DNA of 64,000 nucleotides from Kalaharituber pfeilii (Eukaryota > Ascomycota > Pezizomycetes > Pezizales > Pezizaceae), in assembly GCA_015179045.1 (NCBI GenBank), contig WHUZ01000106.1, positions 62,001-126,000 on the forward strand. The letters run 5' to 3'. The notes under the pieces are model-generated. The model did not search any database and was not told where the DNA came from. It saw only the letters and a program-made list of their open reading frames with translations. The position numbers and the translations under genes are program-made. Below are positions 1 through 11,491 of this stretch, one piece after another; the first letter of the stretch is position 1, and every line of letters begins with the position of its first letter.

Positions 1-108
1 TTCATACACGGTCCGCCTTTAGAGTGTCTTTTTTCCCTCCGTTTCTTTCTCTTTATTTCTTTTCCTGTGAGTTTCATTTTAGTATGGCTTGTTTGTCTCT
101 ATCTCTTT

Positions 109-164
109 TTTATTTTATATTTTATGTCAATACTCGCATGCTACCCTAAGGGCTATGGCGAGGT
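109..164 (-). mobile_element. Mini poly(A) hairpin element, family B
   Basis: A/T-rich poly(T)-derived tract followed by the family B hairpin read on the minus strand (CTCGCC, AGCCCT, AGGG, GCGAG). It is flanked by the direct repeat tctatctcttt at 98-108 and 165-175, the expected target-site duplication. The tail has decayed to a mix of T and A, so this is an older copy. There is no ORF and no pol III box. It is about 56 bp long and looks like a very short LINE-derived retrocopy. Confidence 0.75.
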
Positions 165-324
165 TCTATCTCTTTCATTCCATTGATATTGTGGGTTCTA
201 TGACGTTCAGCTGAAGATTTTGACGGGATCTATTGGATTTTTTTATTTTTTATTTTATTTATTTTTCTTTTTAAACTGAATGTTTTATTATTTTTTTTTT
301 TTTTATAAATTTTTTTTCTCTTTT

Positions 325-375
325 TTCTATTTTAGATATCATAACTCGTGTGCTGCCCTGTTGGCTATGATGGGA
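325..375 (-). repeat. Decayed family B mini element
   Basis: T-rich sequence from about 287 leads into a degenerate form of the family B hairpin (ataactcgtgtgctgccctg, then ggctatgatggg). Both stem arms carry mutations and no clean target duplication is visible. It is placed only by similarity to the better copies at 109, 1042 and 2063. Confidence 0.45.
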
Positions 376-382
376 ATTAGAT

Positions 383-766
383 GGTTGAATAATGTGTTTT
401 TGTGCTGTGTTACTCGGTATATCTATTATCAGTTCAGTATTTTTTGCGTTTTTTCTTTTTTTTTTTTTTTATTTTATTTAATATATATATGTTAAGATGG
501 GTCTAATACAATATGAAGGCTTGAAATGTGAACCCGGACGTTCAGAGGCAGAAAGGTGCGTTGTAATAAGAACGTTGCAGATATATGTGGGGAAGATGCA
601 GTTAAAAGAAGAGTTCCAGACGTCAGTCACTAGGCCGAGGTTCATGATTTAAAAGAATGGATGTTTTGCACCCCGGGTGGCAAGTCTGCGTCAGAGGCGC
701 TAGTGGCGTCTGACGCACAGGACGCAAAAATTTTCCGTTCCTGATGTTGTATAGCGAGCCGGGTAA
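383..766. other. No gene recognised
   Basis: T-rich sequence to about 490, then mixed composition. The only open frames are short and low in complexity. A TATA-like tatataagtgg follows at about 920 and could belong to an old LTR or promoter, but no boundaries can be assigned. Confidence 0.4.
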
Positions 767-856
767 ATAGCTTCATGCTAAAAGATGACCTCTGACAAGC
801 ATTTTAGGATGATAGCTTCACGCTAAAAGATGACCTCTGACAAGCATTTCAGGATG
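767..856. repeat. 45-bp tandem duplication
   Basis: Two adjacent copies of a 45-bp unit beginning atagcttca (767-811 and 812-856) that differ by only two substitutions. No coding role is seen. It may be a short duplication in the regulatory part of an unrecognised LTR. Confidence 0.8.
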
Positions 857-1041
857 TCGGTACAATATATATGGGTAAAAGGGATGTGACCTGAGTGCGT
901 ATTGCAGTCTCGAAAGTGTATATAAGTGGTGTTCATGGCTGTGTGTTCTCCTTTCCTTTTTCTCTTTACGCAACCTCTTGTATTTAGTTTCTACTAAGTA
1001 GAGTGGTTACCTGCTGTGCCGATCCGCTGAACTGCTGTACC

Positions 1042-1092
1042 TTTTTTTTTTTTATTTTTTATGTCATTACTCGCATGCCGCCTTGTAGGCTA
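1042..1092 (-). mobile_element. Mini element, family B, short at its 5' end
   Basis: Poly(T) followed by tcattactcgcatgccgcc, the family B hairpin on the minus strand. It stops before the terminal CTCGCC arm, so it is slightly 5'-truncated relative to other copies. The target duplication aactgctgtacc is perfect (1030-1041 and 1093-1104). The host sequence is a ccgctgaactgctg-type simple repeat. Confidence 0.85.
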
Positions 1093-1540
1093 AACTGCTG
1101 TACCGCTGTGAACCGTTGAACCGCCTTGCTGCCGCGAACTGCTGAACTGCCGCCTGCCGCCTCCTGCCTGCGCTCCGTAGATCGCCGTCATCCATGGGCC
1201 CCAGACCACATCCGCCGTTACAGCACCTCGACCAAGAAAATGAGGCAATTGCCCCTTGAAAAGGCTTTTTTCCTTTGTCGTTCTATAATAATTGATCCAT
1301 TATCTTTAATATTTCTAAATTCTATAACAATATTTTCTTAATCTTTGGTCCAGAGGTGTTTGCGATGCATAACTCTATCTTGACTCTACTCGAACTTTGC
1401 CTAGCAAGTCACTTTAGGTGACCAGTATGTATTGTGCCGTGTAATTGAAAGTCTAGTATTACTAAGGCAAAAGATTATATAAGGTGTCCTATCTTCATGT
1501 AAAACACATCTAGCATGCTCACTCCAGTTTTCCAGCCACG
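1093..1540. other. Compositionally repetitive DNA, no gene
   Basis: Runs of gctgaaccgccgct-like repeats to about 1190, then unremarkable sequence. Nothing is recognisable as coding. Confidence 0.4.
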
Positions 1541-2260
1541 ATGGCCTGCTATTTTTGTTCTCGCAATCATCGGTCATGTGGATCTGACATCCCTACTTTC
1601 CAATGTTTCGCAAACGCATGTCTTCGTTATTGCAAAGATCTTGATTATGTGGGCCAGTGGGCACAACCAGACATATTTGCTTTCATGCACTTCAACGTGG
1701 AAAGCTTACAACCATTTCAGATACACTCCTGTCAACCATCCTATCAACCCTCGCCTATTCTGAGCAATCTATTTATGAGGTTGCTCTTTTTGTTACAGGC
1801 CATCATTCTCTTGAGTGAATCTTGCCTTTGGTCGTTCGGGGGTTATTGCGCATACCATGACCGGGAAATAATTTTATGGGCCATTTTCACCCGATGTGCA
1901 TGTCAAAACGCGTGGAAAATCGAAATGTGCTACTTTCCTCCTCCTTTCAGCAAGGAAAGTTATCATACCTTCATTGGCTGTCCACATTACACCGAAGAAG
2001 ACGCCAAAACCCTGGCAGATCAGGTTTTGAAGAGATTGTGTAAGGCTATGACACAACTGTTTTCTTTTTTTTTTTTTTTATTTCATTACTCGCATGCCGC
2101 CCTATGGGCTATGGCGAGGTTTTATTTAAAAGTAATCAAGGAAAAAAATTATGTCTAGCTGGGTCCCTACGCTACATCGCAATCTTTAGCTCAAGAAGTG
2201 ATGGGTTCATACAGTGACCAGCAATACGTTTTATTTAGGAAACTTTTGGATTTGATAAAA
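1541..2260 (+). pseudogene. Unrecognised ORF split by a mini element
   Basis: An open frame from ATG at 1541 runs about 170 codons to 2062 (starts MACYFCSRNHRSCGS, ends KAMTQLF) and is interrupted by the family B insertion at 2063. Beyond it the coding look resumes (VIKEKNYV, then a TAG, then LGPYATSQSLAQEVMGS) to about 2260. The product is not recognised. It could be a degenerate host or transposon gene, and the Cys-rich start could be chance. Several stops beyond 2260 suggest decay. Confidence 0.35.
2063..2119 (-). mobile_element. Mini element, family B
   Basis: Poly(T), then the complete minus-strand hairpin (cattactcgcatgccgccc, tatgggctatggcgagg). A clear 13-bp target duplication is not visible; only gtttt is shared by the flanks. 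The insertion lies inside the open frame that starts at 1541. Confidence 0.7.
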
Positions 2261-2350
2261 CCTTAAGATCAGTCCCCAATGCGATGGAATCTCAATTCCG
2301 TACTCAAAGAAAATGGGTGATGCTCTTCCCAGATTTGTGGTAACGATTGA

Positions 2351-2382
<32 letters not shown>

Positions 2383-2800
2383 GTTTTTGGTTAACACTTC
2401 AAATGTTTCTCGACTTTGTATCATACAATGGGCCTCGTTTCAACATTTAAAGAAAGCCAATGTTAAGAGAATCCCAACAGTCTATTCTTAATTTTACACT
2501 GAAAAATCCGCCAATGTCAAAGGGACGAAACTCAAAACACAAGGGTTATCGTTTTCTGTGGTAAGAGCTGCCGAGGATAACCTGAATTGTTCCAAGTGTA
2601 TCTATGACAAGTTGATTTATCAACGTATGACATCTTAGAAAGAAACTCACTTTGAGTCGGCTCTGTGACTATCAATCTTTGAACCAAACCGTATTGCGAG
2701 CTTTCTGTACCACAGTGAGCCTTTATACCCCAGACTTCGATACCCTAATTACTTACTTCATCCATCTGTTTTGGCAGAATTTGCTTCTCGCCATGACTGC
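2120..2800. other. Degenerate sequence with a T tract
   Basis: Contains a run of about 26 T at 2357-2382 without a recognisable hairpin or target duplication. Otherwise decayed sequence with no supported gene. Confidence 0.4.
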
Positions 2801-2806
2801 TATTGA

Positions 2807-3168
2807 GATGACCAACATTCGATATTTATAATTGCGACATAACGGGCTTTATACTTTGCTCTCTGTATAATGAGCTAGTTACAAGCATAAATGGTCTGTG
2901 TAGGGTTTCAGCTCTCCCTTCTGTAGTGCTGAAAAAATGAATTCAAAGTCTGTTACTTTATTCGGAGATGAGCCCTATATACAGTCATGGCAAAAAAAAC
3001 TGAAGACTTTTTGTCGAAAAGTCTTCAGAACAATTATATGGGTTTTACACACAAAAATACAACATGCGCTAGACCCGTAACATCAGCCTTTTTCAAAGTC
3101 ATGACCAACATTCGGTGTCGACATAATGCTTTTGCTCTCTATATAATGAGCCTAGTCACAAGCATCAA
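2807..3168. repeat. Diverged direct repeat, about 75 bp, 290 bp apart
   Basis: The block at 2807-2890 (gaccaacattcgatattt through gagctagttacaagc) recurs at 3101-3168 with about 15% divergence. The Gypsy LTR starts directly after the second copy, so this duplicated sequence predates or flanks that insertion. Confidence 0.6.
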
Positions 3169-3735
3169 TTGTTACGGCTAAGGTGAGACTTACCCGACCA
3201 GGGGAACACTACCCTGAACCCTTAGTAAGGCCAGTGCTGCTAGACTGGACTGATCACCCGTTAGGCTTGGCAGAGGATTCTTTGTCTTTCGAATAGGGTA
3301 GTGCTAAGGAAGTGTGTGTCATTGTTGATTGTAAGGTCTTTGTACCTGGCACTCGGTTTACGAAGCTAATATGCGCACATGCCTTAGTACATGTTATTAC
3401 CTTGTGGCTGTACTACTTTTGCATGTTTCTTTGTTACGATGATTGGCATTGTTGAATTGCCGTTTCTTTATTTGCTTGCCTAGTCATGTATGATGCGCTC
3501 AGTCTATTTAAGCACAGGCGATAGCACAGTTGAAGAATCAAGACACAAGCGGTGTTCTAGTTCTCTATTGCTCTGAAACCTATCGTTTCCTCATTACGCC
3601 CGTGAATCGCTTCGCTCCGCTGCGCGCTCCACACCAAACAGCTATCCTTTCTGCCTGCCGTGTACACACTTCCGTAGCTGTAACATCCAGTGCCTTCCAG
3701 CGCCTACTGGAGCCTAGCATCTCACGCCCGTAACA
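3169..3735 (+). mobile_element. 5' LTR of a Ty3/Gypsy element (567 bp)
   Basis: Starts TGTTACGGC and ends CCCGTAACA, the TG...CA inverted ends usual for Gypsy LTRs. A diverged second copy lies at 30388-31014, which supports the LTR assignment. No matching 5-bp duplication is seen at its two ends (tcaat and ttaca), as expected if it is the 5' LTR of a longer element rather than a solo LTR. The gag coding sequence follows directly. Confidence 0.75.
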
Positions 3736-4728
3736 TTACACCGCTTCTCCTACACCTACCTCGCCTCACATTGTCGGCTCAAGAAGGATCATCAACTCTT
3801 CCACTCACCTGGAGCGACCTCTCTCCAGCGACACAGGAGTTGGCAAGAGAATATGCGTCACAGCATTCGTGGCCAAAACCCCTCCCTGCCCCCTCCGCAC
3901 ATGATGATGATGATGACGATTTAGGAAGCACTCATAGCAGTATGGTGCTTAGCCATACCGACCTCGCTAATGTATCCAAGAGGAAGCAGCGACAGAGCCG
4001 CCTGCCTGAAATGAGCAGAACCCCTAAAATCCACTCCCCGACACCTCATTACTGTGTTCTACCGGGATATTGCGCACAACCGGGATATTGCGCACTTTCG
4101 GAACATGCGAATTTTTGCAGTAGTGGCTGCAATTCATGTGCGAGTATTATGAAACTTTAGGATGATGTTTTTAACATATCCTGAAATATATTCTGTGCCT
4201 CAGATTGCATCTATCGGAGGACAGCATAGTGTACTCTACTGAGATATACCTAATTAGGCAATAGGGCACTTCTGTTTATAAAATTAGACACAGACCAACT
4301 AGAGTGTTGATATGTTTAATTACACATCAGTATATGCCCATAATAATATATACCAAGTTTGGTACTGATATGAGTATTGTAGCAGAAGTGCTAACTGAAA
4401 TTATTCAACAATAGTAGCAATTTAGTAGTAATAGAAGCAGGCAGGCTAATGGGAGATACAATAGACTTAAATATGAGTGGAGAGAGTTCTTACAGCTAAA
4501 GCATATGGGAAAATTTTATTTTTGGCAGTCCTAGCTTCCTATATAATAATTGGAAGTACATGAAATAAGATACTAGTATCTATATTTAGTAAGATATAAT
4601 ATAGTATATAGTTTAATATAGTAGATATATGAGATATTTTAATAAAGTAAATTAATTATAATATATCTAAAATTATAGATAATAAGTTTAGTACTAATAT
4701 AAGTTTTATAAAAGAAGTAGTAGCTAAA

Positions 4729-5512
4729 TGTAACAATCCAACCCGGACCCCTCGCCCCAGACCCTCCAGCTCCGGTCCTATACTGGCAACCAACGTACTA
4801 CTCGCCAGTACTCGTACACGTGCGGCTGACCCTGACACCCTTGCAATTCGCCGCACCCCTTCTAGCACTCCGATATATATCCCTGTACCTGTGAGCACGC
4901 TTAAGCGACATGGCCGCCAGCATCCCGGTCATTGCTTAACAACCCGAACCGAAGAACCTGCCAGAACCTGCTAGAAGAACCCGGATCCCCAGAACCCGCC
5001 GGAAAGCCGCAGAACCCGCCAGAAAGCCATAGAACCTGCCGGAAGCCATAGACCCTGCCGGAAGCCATAGACCCTGCCGGAAAGCCGTAGAATCTGCTGG
5101 AAACAGGTATCGCCGAGCTTATTCCCGGATATTCTTGACGCTTCTTCCTGCTTCCAGTCATTCCTTGGTCACCCATGTACTTCCTGTCGTTTCCTTTGTT
5201 TTCCATGTACTTCTAGTCGCTTCTCGGTTTTCCATGTACTTCGTTTGTTTGCTTGTTTGCTTGTTTGCTTGTTGCCTGGATTTTCCACCGAGGGTTTTCT
5301 ATAAAGAGGCCCTCCTCCCTCCTCCCTCTTGCTTCTCCACGCAACAACTTGTTTCCTACCCAAGTTGTGTATCTAGCCTTTTAATACATCTACGTCTCGA
5401 TATCTCATAGTCCCGACCGCCTCTGCCTCCGCCTCCACCGTGACCTCGCCTCGGCGCCCGCCGCCTACCCCGTACCCAGATCCTGTACCCTGACCCGGAC
5501 CTGTTCATTACA
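4729..5512 (+). mobile_element. Solo LTR, 784 bp, TSD ctaaa
   Basis: Begins TGTAACAATCC and ends GTTCATTACA, with the perfect 5-bp duplication ctaaa at 4724-4728 and 5513-5517. GC-rich, in sharp contrast with its AT-rich host. It holds a TATA box (ctataaagag, about 5300) followed by a CT-rich start region, as expected of an LTR promoter. No internal region remains, so it arose by LTR-LTR recombination. Confidence 0.85.
4970..5103 (+). repeat. 18-bp tandem repeat inside the solo LTR
   Basis: About six imperfect units of agaacc(c/t)gccggaa(a)gcc(g/a). It lies upstream of the LTR TATA box and could be a regulatory array, but only the repetition itself is seen. Confidence 0.7.
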
Positions 5513-5692
5513 CTAAAAATATTTAGAAAAAGTAGTAGTTTAAGAGTAATAAAAGTAAGTAAGCTTAATAGAAGTAGAATAGAGTTAAATATAAGTAAAA
5601 ACTATTTTTATAATTAAAATATATAGCAAAAATTTATTTTTAGTACTTATAAGACTCTATATTATAATTTAGAGTATAGAGAATACTATACT

Positions 5693-5929
5693 TGTTACGG
5701 GTTCACCGCGACCGTAGTGTGGGCGGCCGGTGGAGCGCGTGAAAAGCGAAAAATGCAAGCGCATACGAAATGCGCATATGCGACGTAAGCGACATGCGAC
5801 AGCCGGAAAGGCGCCGCAGTTGCATAATGAGTACTATATGAGCTACGCAGAGGACTAGCGAGTATCGCTAGTCAAGTGTCTTTTTGACCTGGCGGACGGT
5901 AACTTTCTGCGTTTACCACCTCCGTAACA
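5693..5929 (+). mobile_element. Solo LTR, 237 bp, TSD atact
   Basis: TGTTACGGGTTCACC to CACCTCCGTAACA, flanked by atact at 5688-5692 and 5930-5934. An almost identical reverse-oriented copy of the same length is at 18220-18456, and decayed copies are at 11289 and about 18700. The GC-rich, little-mutated sequence against an AT-rich host points to a fairly recent insertion. Confidence 0.9.
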
Positions 5930-6051
5930 ATACTACTATATTTTATTAGATTTTATATTATATTAGATATAATATAGTATATATTTTATTATATAAGATA
6001 TATAAGAGCCTACAATATACTTATATATATTATATATTTATTTATAATATG

Positions 6052-6689
6052 TGTTACGGGGTATGTTGAGGGTAAGCCGTTTACTAAATAACTAAGTGCG
6101 CCGCGAAATATAATTAAATATAAGTCACGGAAAATAAGGTAGTTAAGGTAGTAAGAAAGCTTTATATTTGTTAGGGTTGAGTTCTGGGTCCTTGCCCTTC
6201 TAACTCCGGAAGGTCAGGCTTCTATTTATACAAAATGTAGTTCTTCAAAGCTGTTAACAAATTCAGCTTGAACGGATTCTGGGGATCAAGCCAGACCCTG
6301 AAAAATGCCAAGTGACAGCCTTTCTTTTTGACCAACCCTTACAATAAATTCTAGGACAACAAATACGAGAACTTGAAACCTCTAATGCAAGCCTCTATCT
6401 AAAAATACTATCATAACTCCAATCCCTATGCAAAGATTGATGATATAAGAAAATAAGAAAAGGTTATCATACAACGAATAGTACAACAGGAGCTGCCGGA
6501 AGAGTTAGTAACCAAGATTGCTAATCTTAGTAGTTACTTACTTCTTAACCGAAGAAGTTCCACTACCACGGACCTGACTAGTATCGGGTTAGCTAAACTT
6601 CCGACTGGTAGGCTTTATAGTTGGTAGTACCTTTTGACGACACTTAACCAAGACGGTGTTATAGCATGAGAATAGTTATGCCTATAACA
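6052..6689 (+). mobile_element. Solo LTR, 638 bp, TSD atatg
   Basis: Starts TGTTACGGGGTATG, ends CCTATAACA, with atatg on both sides (6047-6051 and 6690-6694). It is a different family from the 237-bp and 784-bp LTRs. It is the third solo LTR nested in the 4052-7444 element. Confidence 0.85.
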
Positions 6690-9600
6690 ATATGTAAAGA
6701 ATATTAAAACTTTCTAAAAATAAGAAAAAGTAAAAAAATTCTTAAAATATAGAATAAAATCAAGATATTATAAATATCTTTAAAAGATATAAAAACTAGT
6801 ATCTGTATATAACTTGAAAAATAAAAGTATAAGAGGTATAAGTAATTTAATCTATTATATATTCTTATATACTAAGTATATTCACTTTATACTATAATAT
6901 ATCTTATAAAATATAAATTATAGTATACTATTCCTTACAGCTTCAATTACTATATAGAGTTCTAGGACTATTAAAAATAAATCTTTACTATATGCTTTAG
7001 CTGTAAGAACTCTTTTTACTTATATTTAAGCTTATTGTATCCCCTATTAGCCTGCCTACTTCTATAACTGCCGAATTACTACTATTTCTAAATATTTTCA
7101 GTTAGTACTTCTGCTATAATACTCATATCAGTACCAAACTTGGTATATATAATCATGAGCATATGCTGATGTGTAATTAAGCATATCAACACTCTAGCTG
7201 GTCTGTGTCTAATTTTATAAACAGAAGTGCCCTATTGCCTAATTAGGTATATCTCAGTATAGTACACTATGCTGTCCTCCGATAGATGCAATCTGAGGCA
7301 CAGAATATATTTCAGGATATGTTAAAAACATCATTCTAAAGTTTCATAATACTCGCACATGAATTGCAGCCACTACTGCAAAAATTCGCATGTTCCGAAA
7401 GTGCGCAATATCCCGGTTGTGCGCAATATCCCGGTAGAACACAGTACCCTCGCGTCAGCTCTCCGCTTAGGAAGGAAGTTCATCAACTAGCAGCTGTGGG
7501 GCAAACCGTCGAAGTAAGAACAGAGGCCGAGCAAGCCTCTGCTGACGTAGCGAATCTCCGGATCGAGCAAGCAAACAGAAATCAGCAGATTAAGGACTAT
7601 GTGGACCGGCATTATGGCGAACTGAGCAATCACCTGGCCCAAGCATGCGACCGAATAGATACCATAGTAGGAGCCTTCCAAGGTAATGTATCAACCCCCC
7701 TCTCACAGAGTCAGCAAGAGTTACAGGCCACGTTGAATGGGCTGGCCCAAGCACTGGCAAATGTGCGGGGCCAAATCCTACAGCAGGCGTCATTCCAGCC
7801 AGTATCCACACCACAGCAGCAACGCCCAGCACCCCCTACTAGAGGAAGGTCCCCCAGAGGTTCTCCTCCGCCAGGCACTGGTGGTGCTGGTGCTCCTCCT
7901 CGTGCCCCTCCTCTCGGCTCCCGCCAGGTCCGGGACCTAACGCCTCCTCCTCCCCCGCCCCTTCGATTTCCCATGAGTCAAACATTGCCGTGGGGCCTTC
8001 CTCCTTCTCCTCCCGTTCCCCCTGCGAAGATTCCCCCTCCGGATAAGTTTGATGGGAATGCGAAGGAGCTTGACATCTTTCTCTACCTGGTCCAACGATG
8101 GATTAGGAGCTCAAGGATTATCGACGACGACGAACGCATTGACATGTTCACTTCTCGCTTGAAGGGCCCTGCTCTCACCTTTTTCCGTCGGAACCCCCAG
8201 CCTCGTATGCCACGGCTCTCACCCTACTGCAAAAGACCTTCCAGGACTCCTCAGCCATTGCTGAGGCCGCCCGAAAAATTCAGACGCACAAGCAGTAGGG
8301 TAGAATGCAGGACTTCTTGATTGAAATCGATGAGTTCAACAGTGTGGCAAAGGTCCCTGATCCCGTCCTCATCTCCTATGTTTCTGAAAACATTCGGGAA
8401 GATGTCCGGAACCTTCTAGCCGGCCATCCCGAGTGTCGAAGCAATTGGAATCAATGGAAAACGAAAGCAGTTTCCATCGCCGACGCCCTGGGCAAACCTG
8501 GAAACAAGCGCACCGCTCCCTCCACCACCAAGACAAACACTCCCTCCAGTAGTGGCCCTATCCGCAAAGATACAGCCTCCTCCTCCCCAAAGAGCAAGAA
8601 AACTTACGACATCCCTGAAAAACTGATTCAGGAAAGGAAGGAAAAACGCCGATGCATGAAATGCGGAAAAGGTGGGCATAAGATCACCTCATGCTGGGAG
8701 AAGAAGTGGTGGAACCGAAGGGTATGGGAAACGGAAGGGGAGAAACCGAATAAGCCAAAGAGAGAAGACAAAGGGGAAGTAAAAGCCCTGGAGTCACGAA
8801 GTTCACAGCCCAGAAAGAAGAGAACAGACTCCGGCCACCTCAAGATACAGGCCGTCGACGAGTCCGAGAGAATAACAGATCTATCCGATTCGGGAAACTA
8901 GATGGGGACCTTACTCAGCCTGGTAGGACTCCCCGTCACAGCGACCTTCTCAGCTGCGAGATAAAATTCAAAACTGGAAGGACCGTTAGGGCCATCGTGG
9001 ACTGTGCAGCCTCCGCGCCGATTGTCTCTTTGACACTGGGTAAGGAGTTGGGATTGAGGCCCCGAGTAAGGCCTGTGAATATCAAGCAAGGTGATGGCTC
9101 TCTCCTCTCTGGTGGTTCTTTCATTGTGAACACCTCGTTTTCGTTCTCTGGCGTTCCGGTTCCTGATTCTGTCTCCTCTGCTCTGGATTATGTGCATTCT
9201 ATTGGCGTTCCGGGAAAACCTGATAAGGCATCTGTTGATTTTGCTTCTTCTGTCTTGACTCCCCCTTCAGTTAATGTTGGAAAGGAATTTGTTTTCGATC
9301 TTGACGCCGAAGTCATGGATATCGGCGATAGGGAGTGCATCATTGGTTTGTCCTGACTGAAAGAAAATGGTTTTTCTGTTGATTGCGTTAACGGCATTCT
9401 GAAACATGGCATGCTTGATGTCCCTTGTACCCGTGTTGATTTGCCGTCTGTTTCCGTTCTTTCTGAAGATGTTGACACCCTTGAGGAGGGTGATATTCTG
9501 TTGTTACTTGACGTACGCGAACACTACTCGCGATACAGTACTCTCATGTTTTCTCGGAGGAACAGGCACGCCGCCTACCTCCACACCGAAGCTGGGACCA

Positions 9601-10248
9601 TGAAATCCCGTTTGAGAACCCAAATGCGAAGCCTCCCCATGGTCCGGTCTACAAAACGACCTGGGAAGAAGATGAGGCCCTCCAGAGGTATATCGGCGAA
9701 CACCTACCAACAGGGAAGATACGAAGGTCAAGATCGAAAGCAGCTTCGCCAATTGTTTTCGTGCGGAAGAAAGATGGGTCGCTCCGACTGTGTGTCGACT
9801 ATAGGGCACTGAACAAATTGACTATTCCGAATAAATACCCTTTGCCCTTGATGTCGGAACTCCTTAAGAAGACCCAAGGCGGTAAATGGTTCACCAAGCT
9901 GGACCTCAAAAACGGCTACAACCTCATACGAATTAAGACAGGCGACGAATGGAAGACGGCCTTCAAAACATCCAAAGGCCTATTCGAGTACACAGTCATG
10001 CCATTTGGACTCATCAATGCACCCGCTTCCTTTCAGGAAATGATGGATGAGATCCTCACTGGTATTGATGGAGTTGTTTGGTACCTGGACGACATCTTAA
10101 TCTATGGAGGCAAAACCGAACGAGACCACCAAAGGATAGTGGAAAAAGTGCTCGCTAAATTGAGCGAACATGGGCTCGCGGTCAACCTGGCCAAGTGCGA
10201 GTTCCATGTGCATGAAACCATATTCCTTGGTCATCTGATTAATGGCCT

Positions 10249-10294
10249 TAGCCCCCAGGGCGGCAAGCGATTAATGAAGTAAAAAAAAAAAAAG
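10249..10294 (+). mobile_element. Mini element, family B, inside the Gypsy RT
   Basis: The hairpin remnant (agcccccagggcggcaagcg) followed by attaatgaagt and poly(A) ends the reverse transcriptase frame after FLGHLI. No target duplication can be matched, and the sequence after the poly(A) is not Gypsy pol, so the 3' side seems rearranged. Confidence 0.65.
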
Positions 10295-10412
10295 ACTGAA
10301 ATGGCAGCCGAAATGGCTACCAAAGTACGTGCTGAATAGGCTGCTAAAATGGCTGCCTAAAAATGGCTGCCTAAACGGCTACCGAAATGGCTACCGAAAT
10401 GGCTAGTGAAAT
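10295..10412 (+). repeat. gaaatggctacc-type tandem repeat
   Basis: About ten degenerate copies of a 12-bp unit (gaaatggctacc, aaaatggctgcc). Starts immediately after the poly(A) of the mini element. Confidence 0.75.
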
Positions 10413-11288
10413 GAATGACTGAGTCCGCGAACGCCCACTGAGTTCACGAATGCCCATTGAATCTGCTGAGTATTTGCTGTTGCATAAAATGACCTATTTT
10501 CTACATATGCGACGAGGGTATTTTTGACATGTTTACCATGCGCAACATGACCTATTTCGACATGCGCGACAAGGGCATTTTCGACGTATTTGCCATGTGC
10601 AAAATGGTCTATTTTCTACATGCCCTGCCCAGTGCTTAATTGCTTACATGGTAGTTTGCTGCAGCAACCGGTATGCGTGCTATTTTACCTGGCCTTGGCA
10701 AACTGGGGCCGGCTCCTCACTTGACACAGGTGTGGTGAGCCAGGTCTTGAGCTAGGTGGAAATCACATTGGGGCCCTTCTATTACGTGTTACGGATTTAA
10801 CAACGTGACCCACGAGAGGGTAATACGATGCGTAGCGGAAGAATAAGGATAGCGGGGCAAGCGCTATAGAGAAAGATAATGGTGCAAACGGCGGCAGCAA
10901 TGGAGTGGAGGCACGGAGGAAGGAAACGAGGAGAGGAGTTGAGCGACTCTATGGTATTAAGTGGGTGCGGGTTTCCGCAGACTATATCACAGAAAGCGAG
11001 ACGACTATACCCAGATGGTAGCCGTAGATATAGGCAACAAACTTGTACAGTTTCGTAAAGAAAAGACGAAGTAACACAAGCTGTATGCGAGTTCGAAACA
11101 AATCCCAGCTGAATGTGATATCCGAAGTAATTCCGTAAATAAATGAAAGAATTACAATATACGAGATAACCATAGCAACCATCCATGTAAACGACATGTG
11201 AAACGAAGATAAGAAAGAATTAAGCCAATAAAACATTAACAGAACGTGTATGTCGTGATAATAGAAGGCGGGATCAGACTGTCCGTTT
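10413..11288. other. No gene recognised; possible repeat debris
   Basis: Contains a short repeat pair (acctattttctacatatgcgac / acctatttcgacatgcgcgac, 10490-10620). A TGTTACGGAT at about 10785 may be an LTR start, but no matching end is visible. Open frames here have no recognisable domain. Confidence 0.4.
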
Positions 11289-11491
11289 TGACAGGATTCA
11301 CCGCAACCGTAGGGCGGGCGGTCAGAGGATGCGACAGTATGCGCGCATATGCGACGTAGGCGATATGTGACAGCCGGCCGCCAGCGTCGCAGTCAAGAAA
11401 TGTGCTATATGAGGACTAGCGAGTATCGCTGGTCAAGTGTCTTTTTGGCCTAGCGGACGGTAACTCTCTGCGTTTACCACCATGCGTTACA
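11289..11491 (+). mobile_element. Decayed LTR of the 237-bp family
   Basis: Alignable to 5693-5929 along most of its length (ttcaccgcaaccgtag, gcgcatatgcgacgtag, gactagcgagtatcgct, gtctttttggcc) but shortened by internal deletions. The end is CGTTACA instead of CGTAACA. No target duplication is seen. Confidence 0.7.

Larger units (their letters stand above)
4052..7444. mobile_element. 3.4 kb foldback TIR element, TSD TA
   Basis: Long inverted repeats, clear for about 500 bp at each end (4052-4560 against 6930-7444), start CTGTGTTCTACCGGG and carry an internal doublet of ccgggatattgcgcac. The flanks are TA at 4050-4051 and 7445-7446, as for Tc1/mariner-type transposons. The interior is strongly AT-rich, has no long ORF and repeats parts of the TIR, so it is non-autonomous and RIP-like. 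About half its length is three later solo LTRs. Excision with one TA restores the host gag frame. The same CTGTG start and TA target are seen in the elements at 32230 and 40158. Confidence 0.85.
3690..10248 (+). pseudogene. Ty3/Gypsy gag-pol, interrupted and frameshifted
   Basis: Broken polyprotein gene. Gag lies in two pieces, 3690-4049 and 7447-8320, separated by the 3.4 kb TIR element. Removing that element with one TA puts the two frames exactly in phase. A frameshift near 8305 leads to a basic segment with a CX2CX4HX4C zinc knuckle at about 8650-8695 (CMKC, GGH, TSC). A protease-like region at about 8960-9356 has DCAAS where DSG/DTG is usual. The reverse transcriptase at about 9740-10248 is well kept: LCVDYRALNK, KLDLKNGYN, FGLINAPASFQ and the catalytic YLDD, then FLGHLI. 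At that point a family B mini element cuts the frame and no RNase H, integrase or 3' LTR follows. Several other frameshifts occur between protease and RT, so it is dead. Confidence 0.85.

Noticed and set aside
2357..2382. T run as another mini element
   Set aside because: No hairpin and no flanking duplication could be found, unlike the run at 37290.
10797..11236. Minus-strand hydrophobic frames that look like a membrane protein
   Set aside because: Overlapping frames without domain, lying in repeat-like sequence next to a decayed LTR; not supported.
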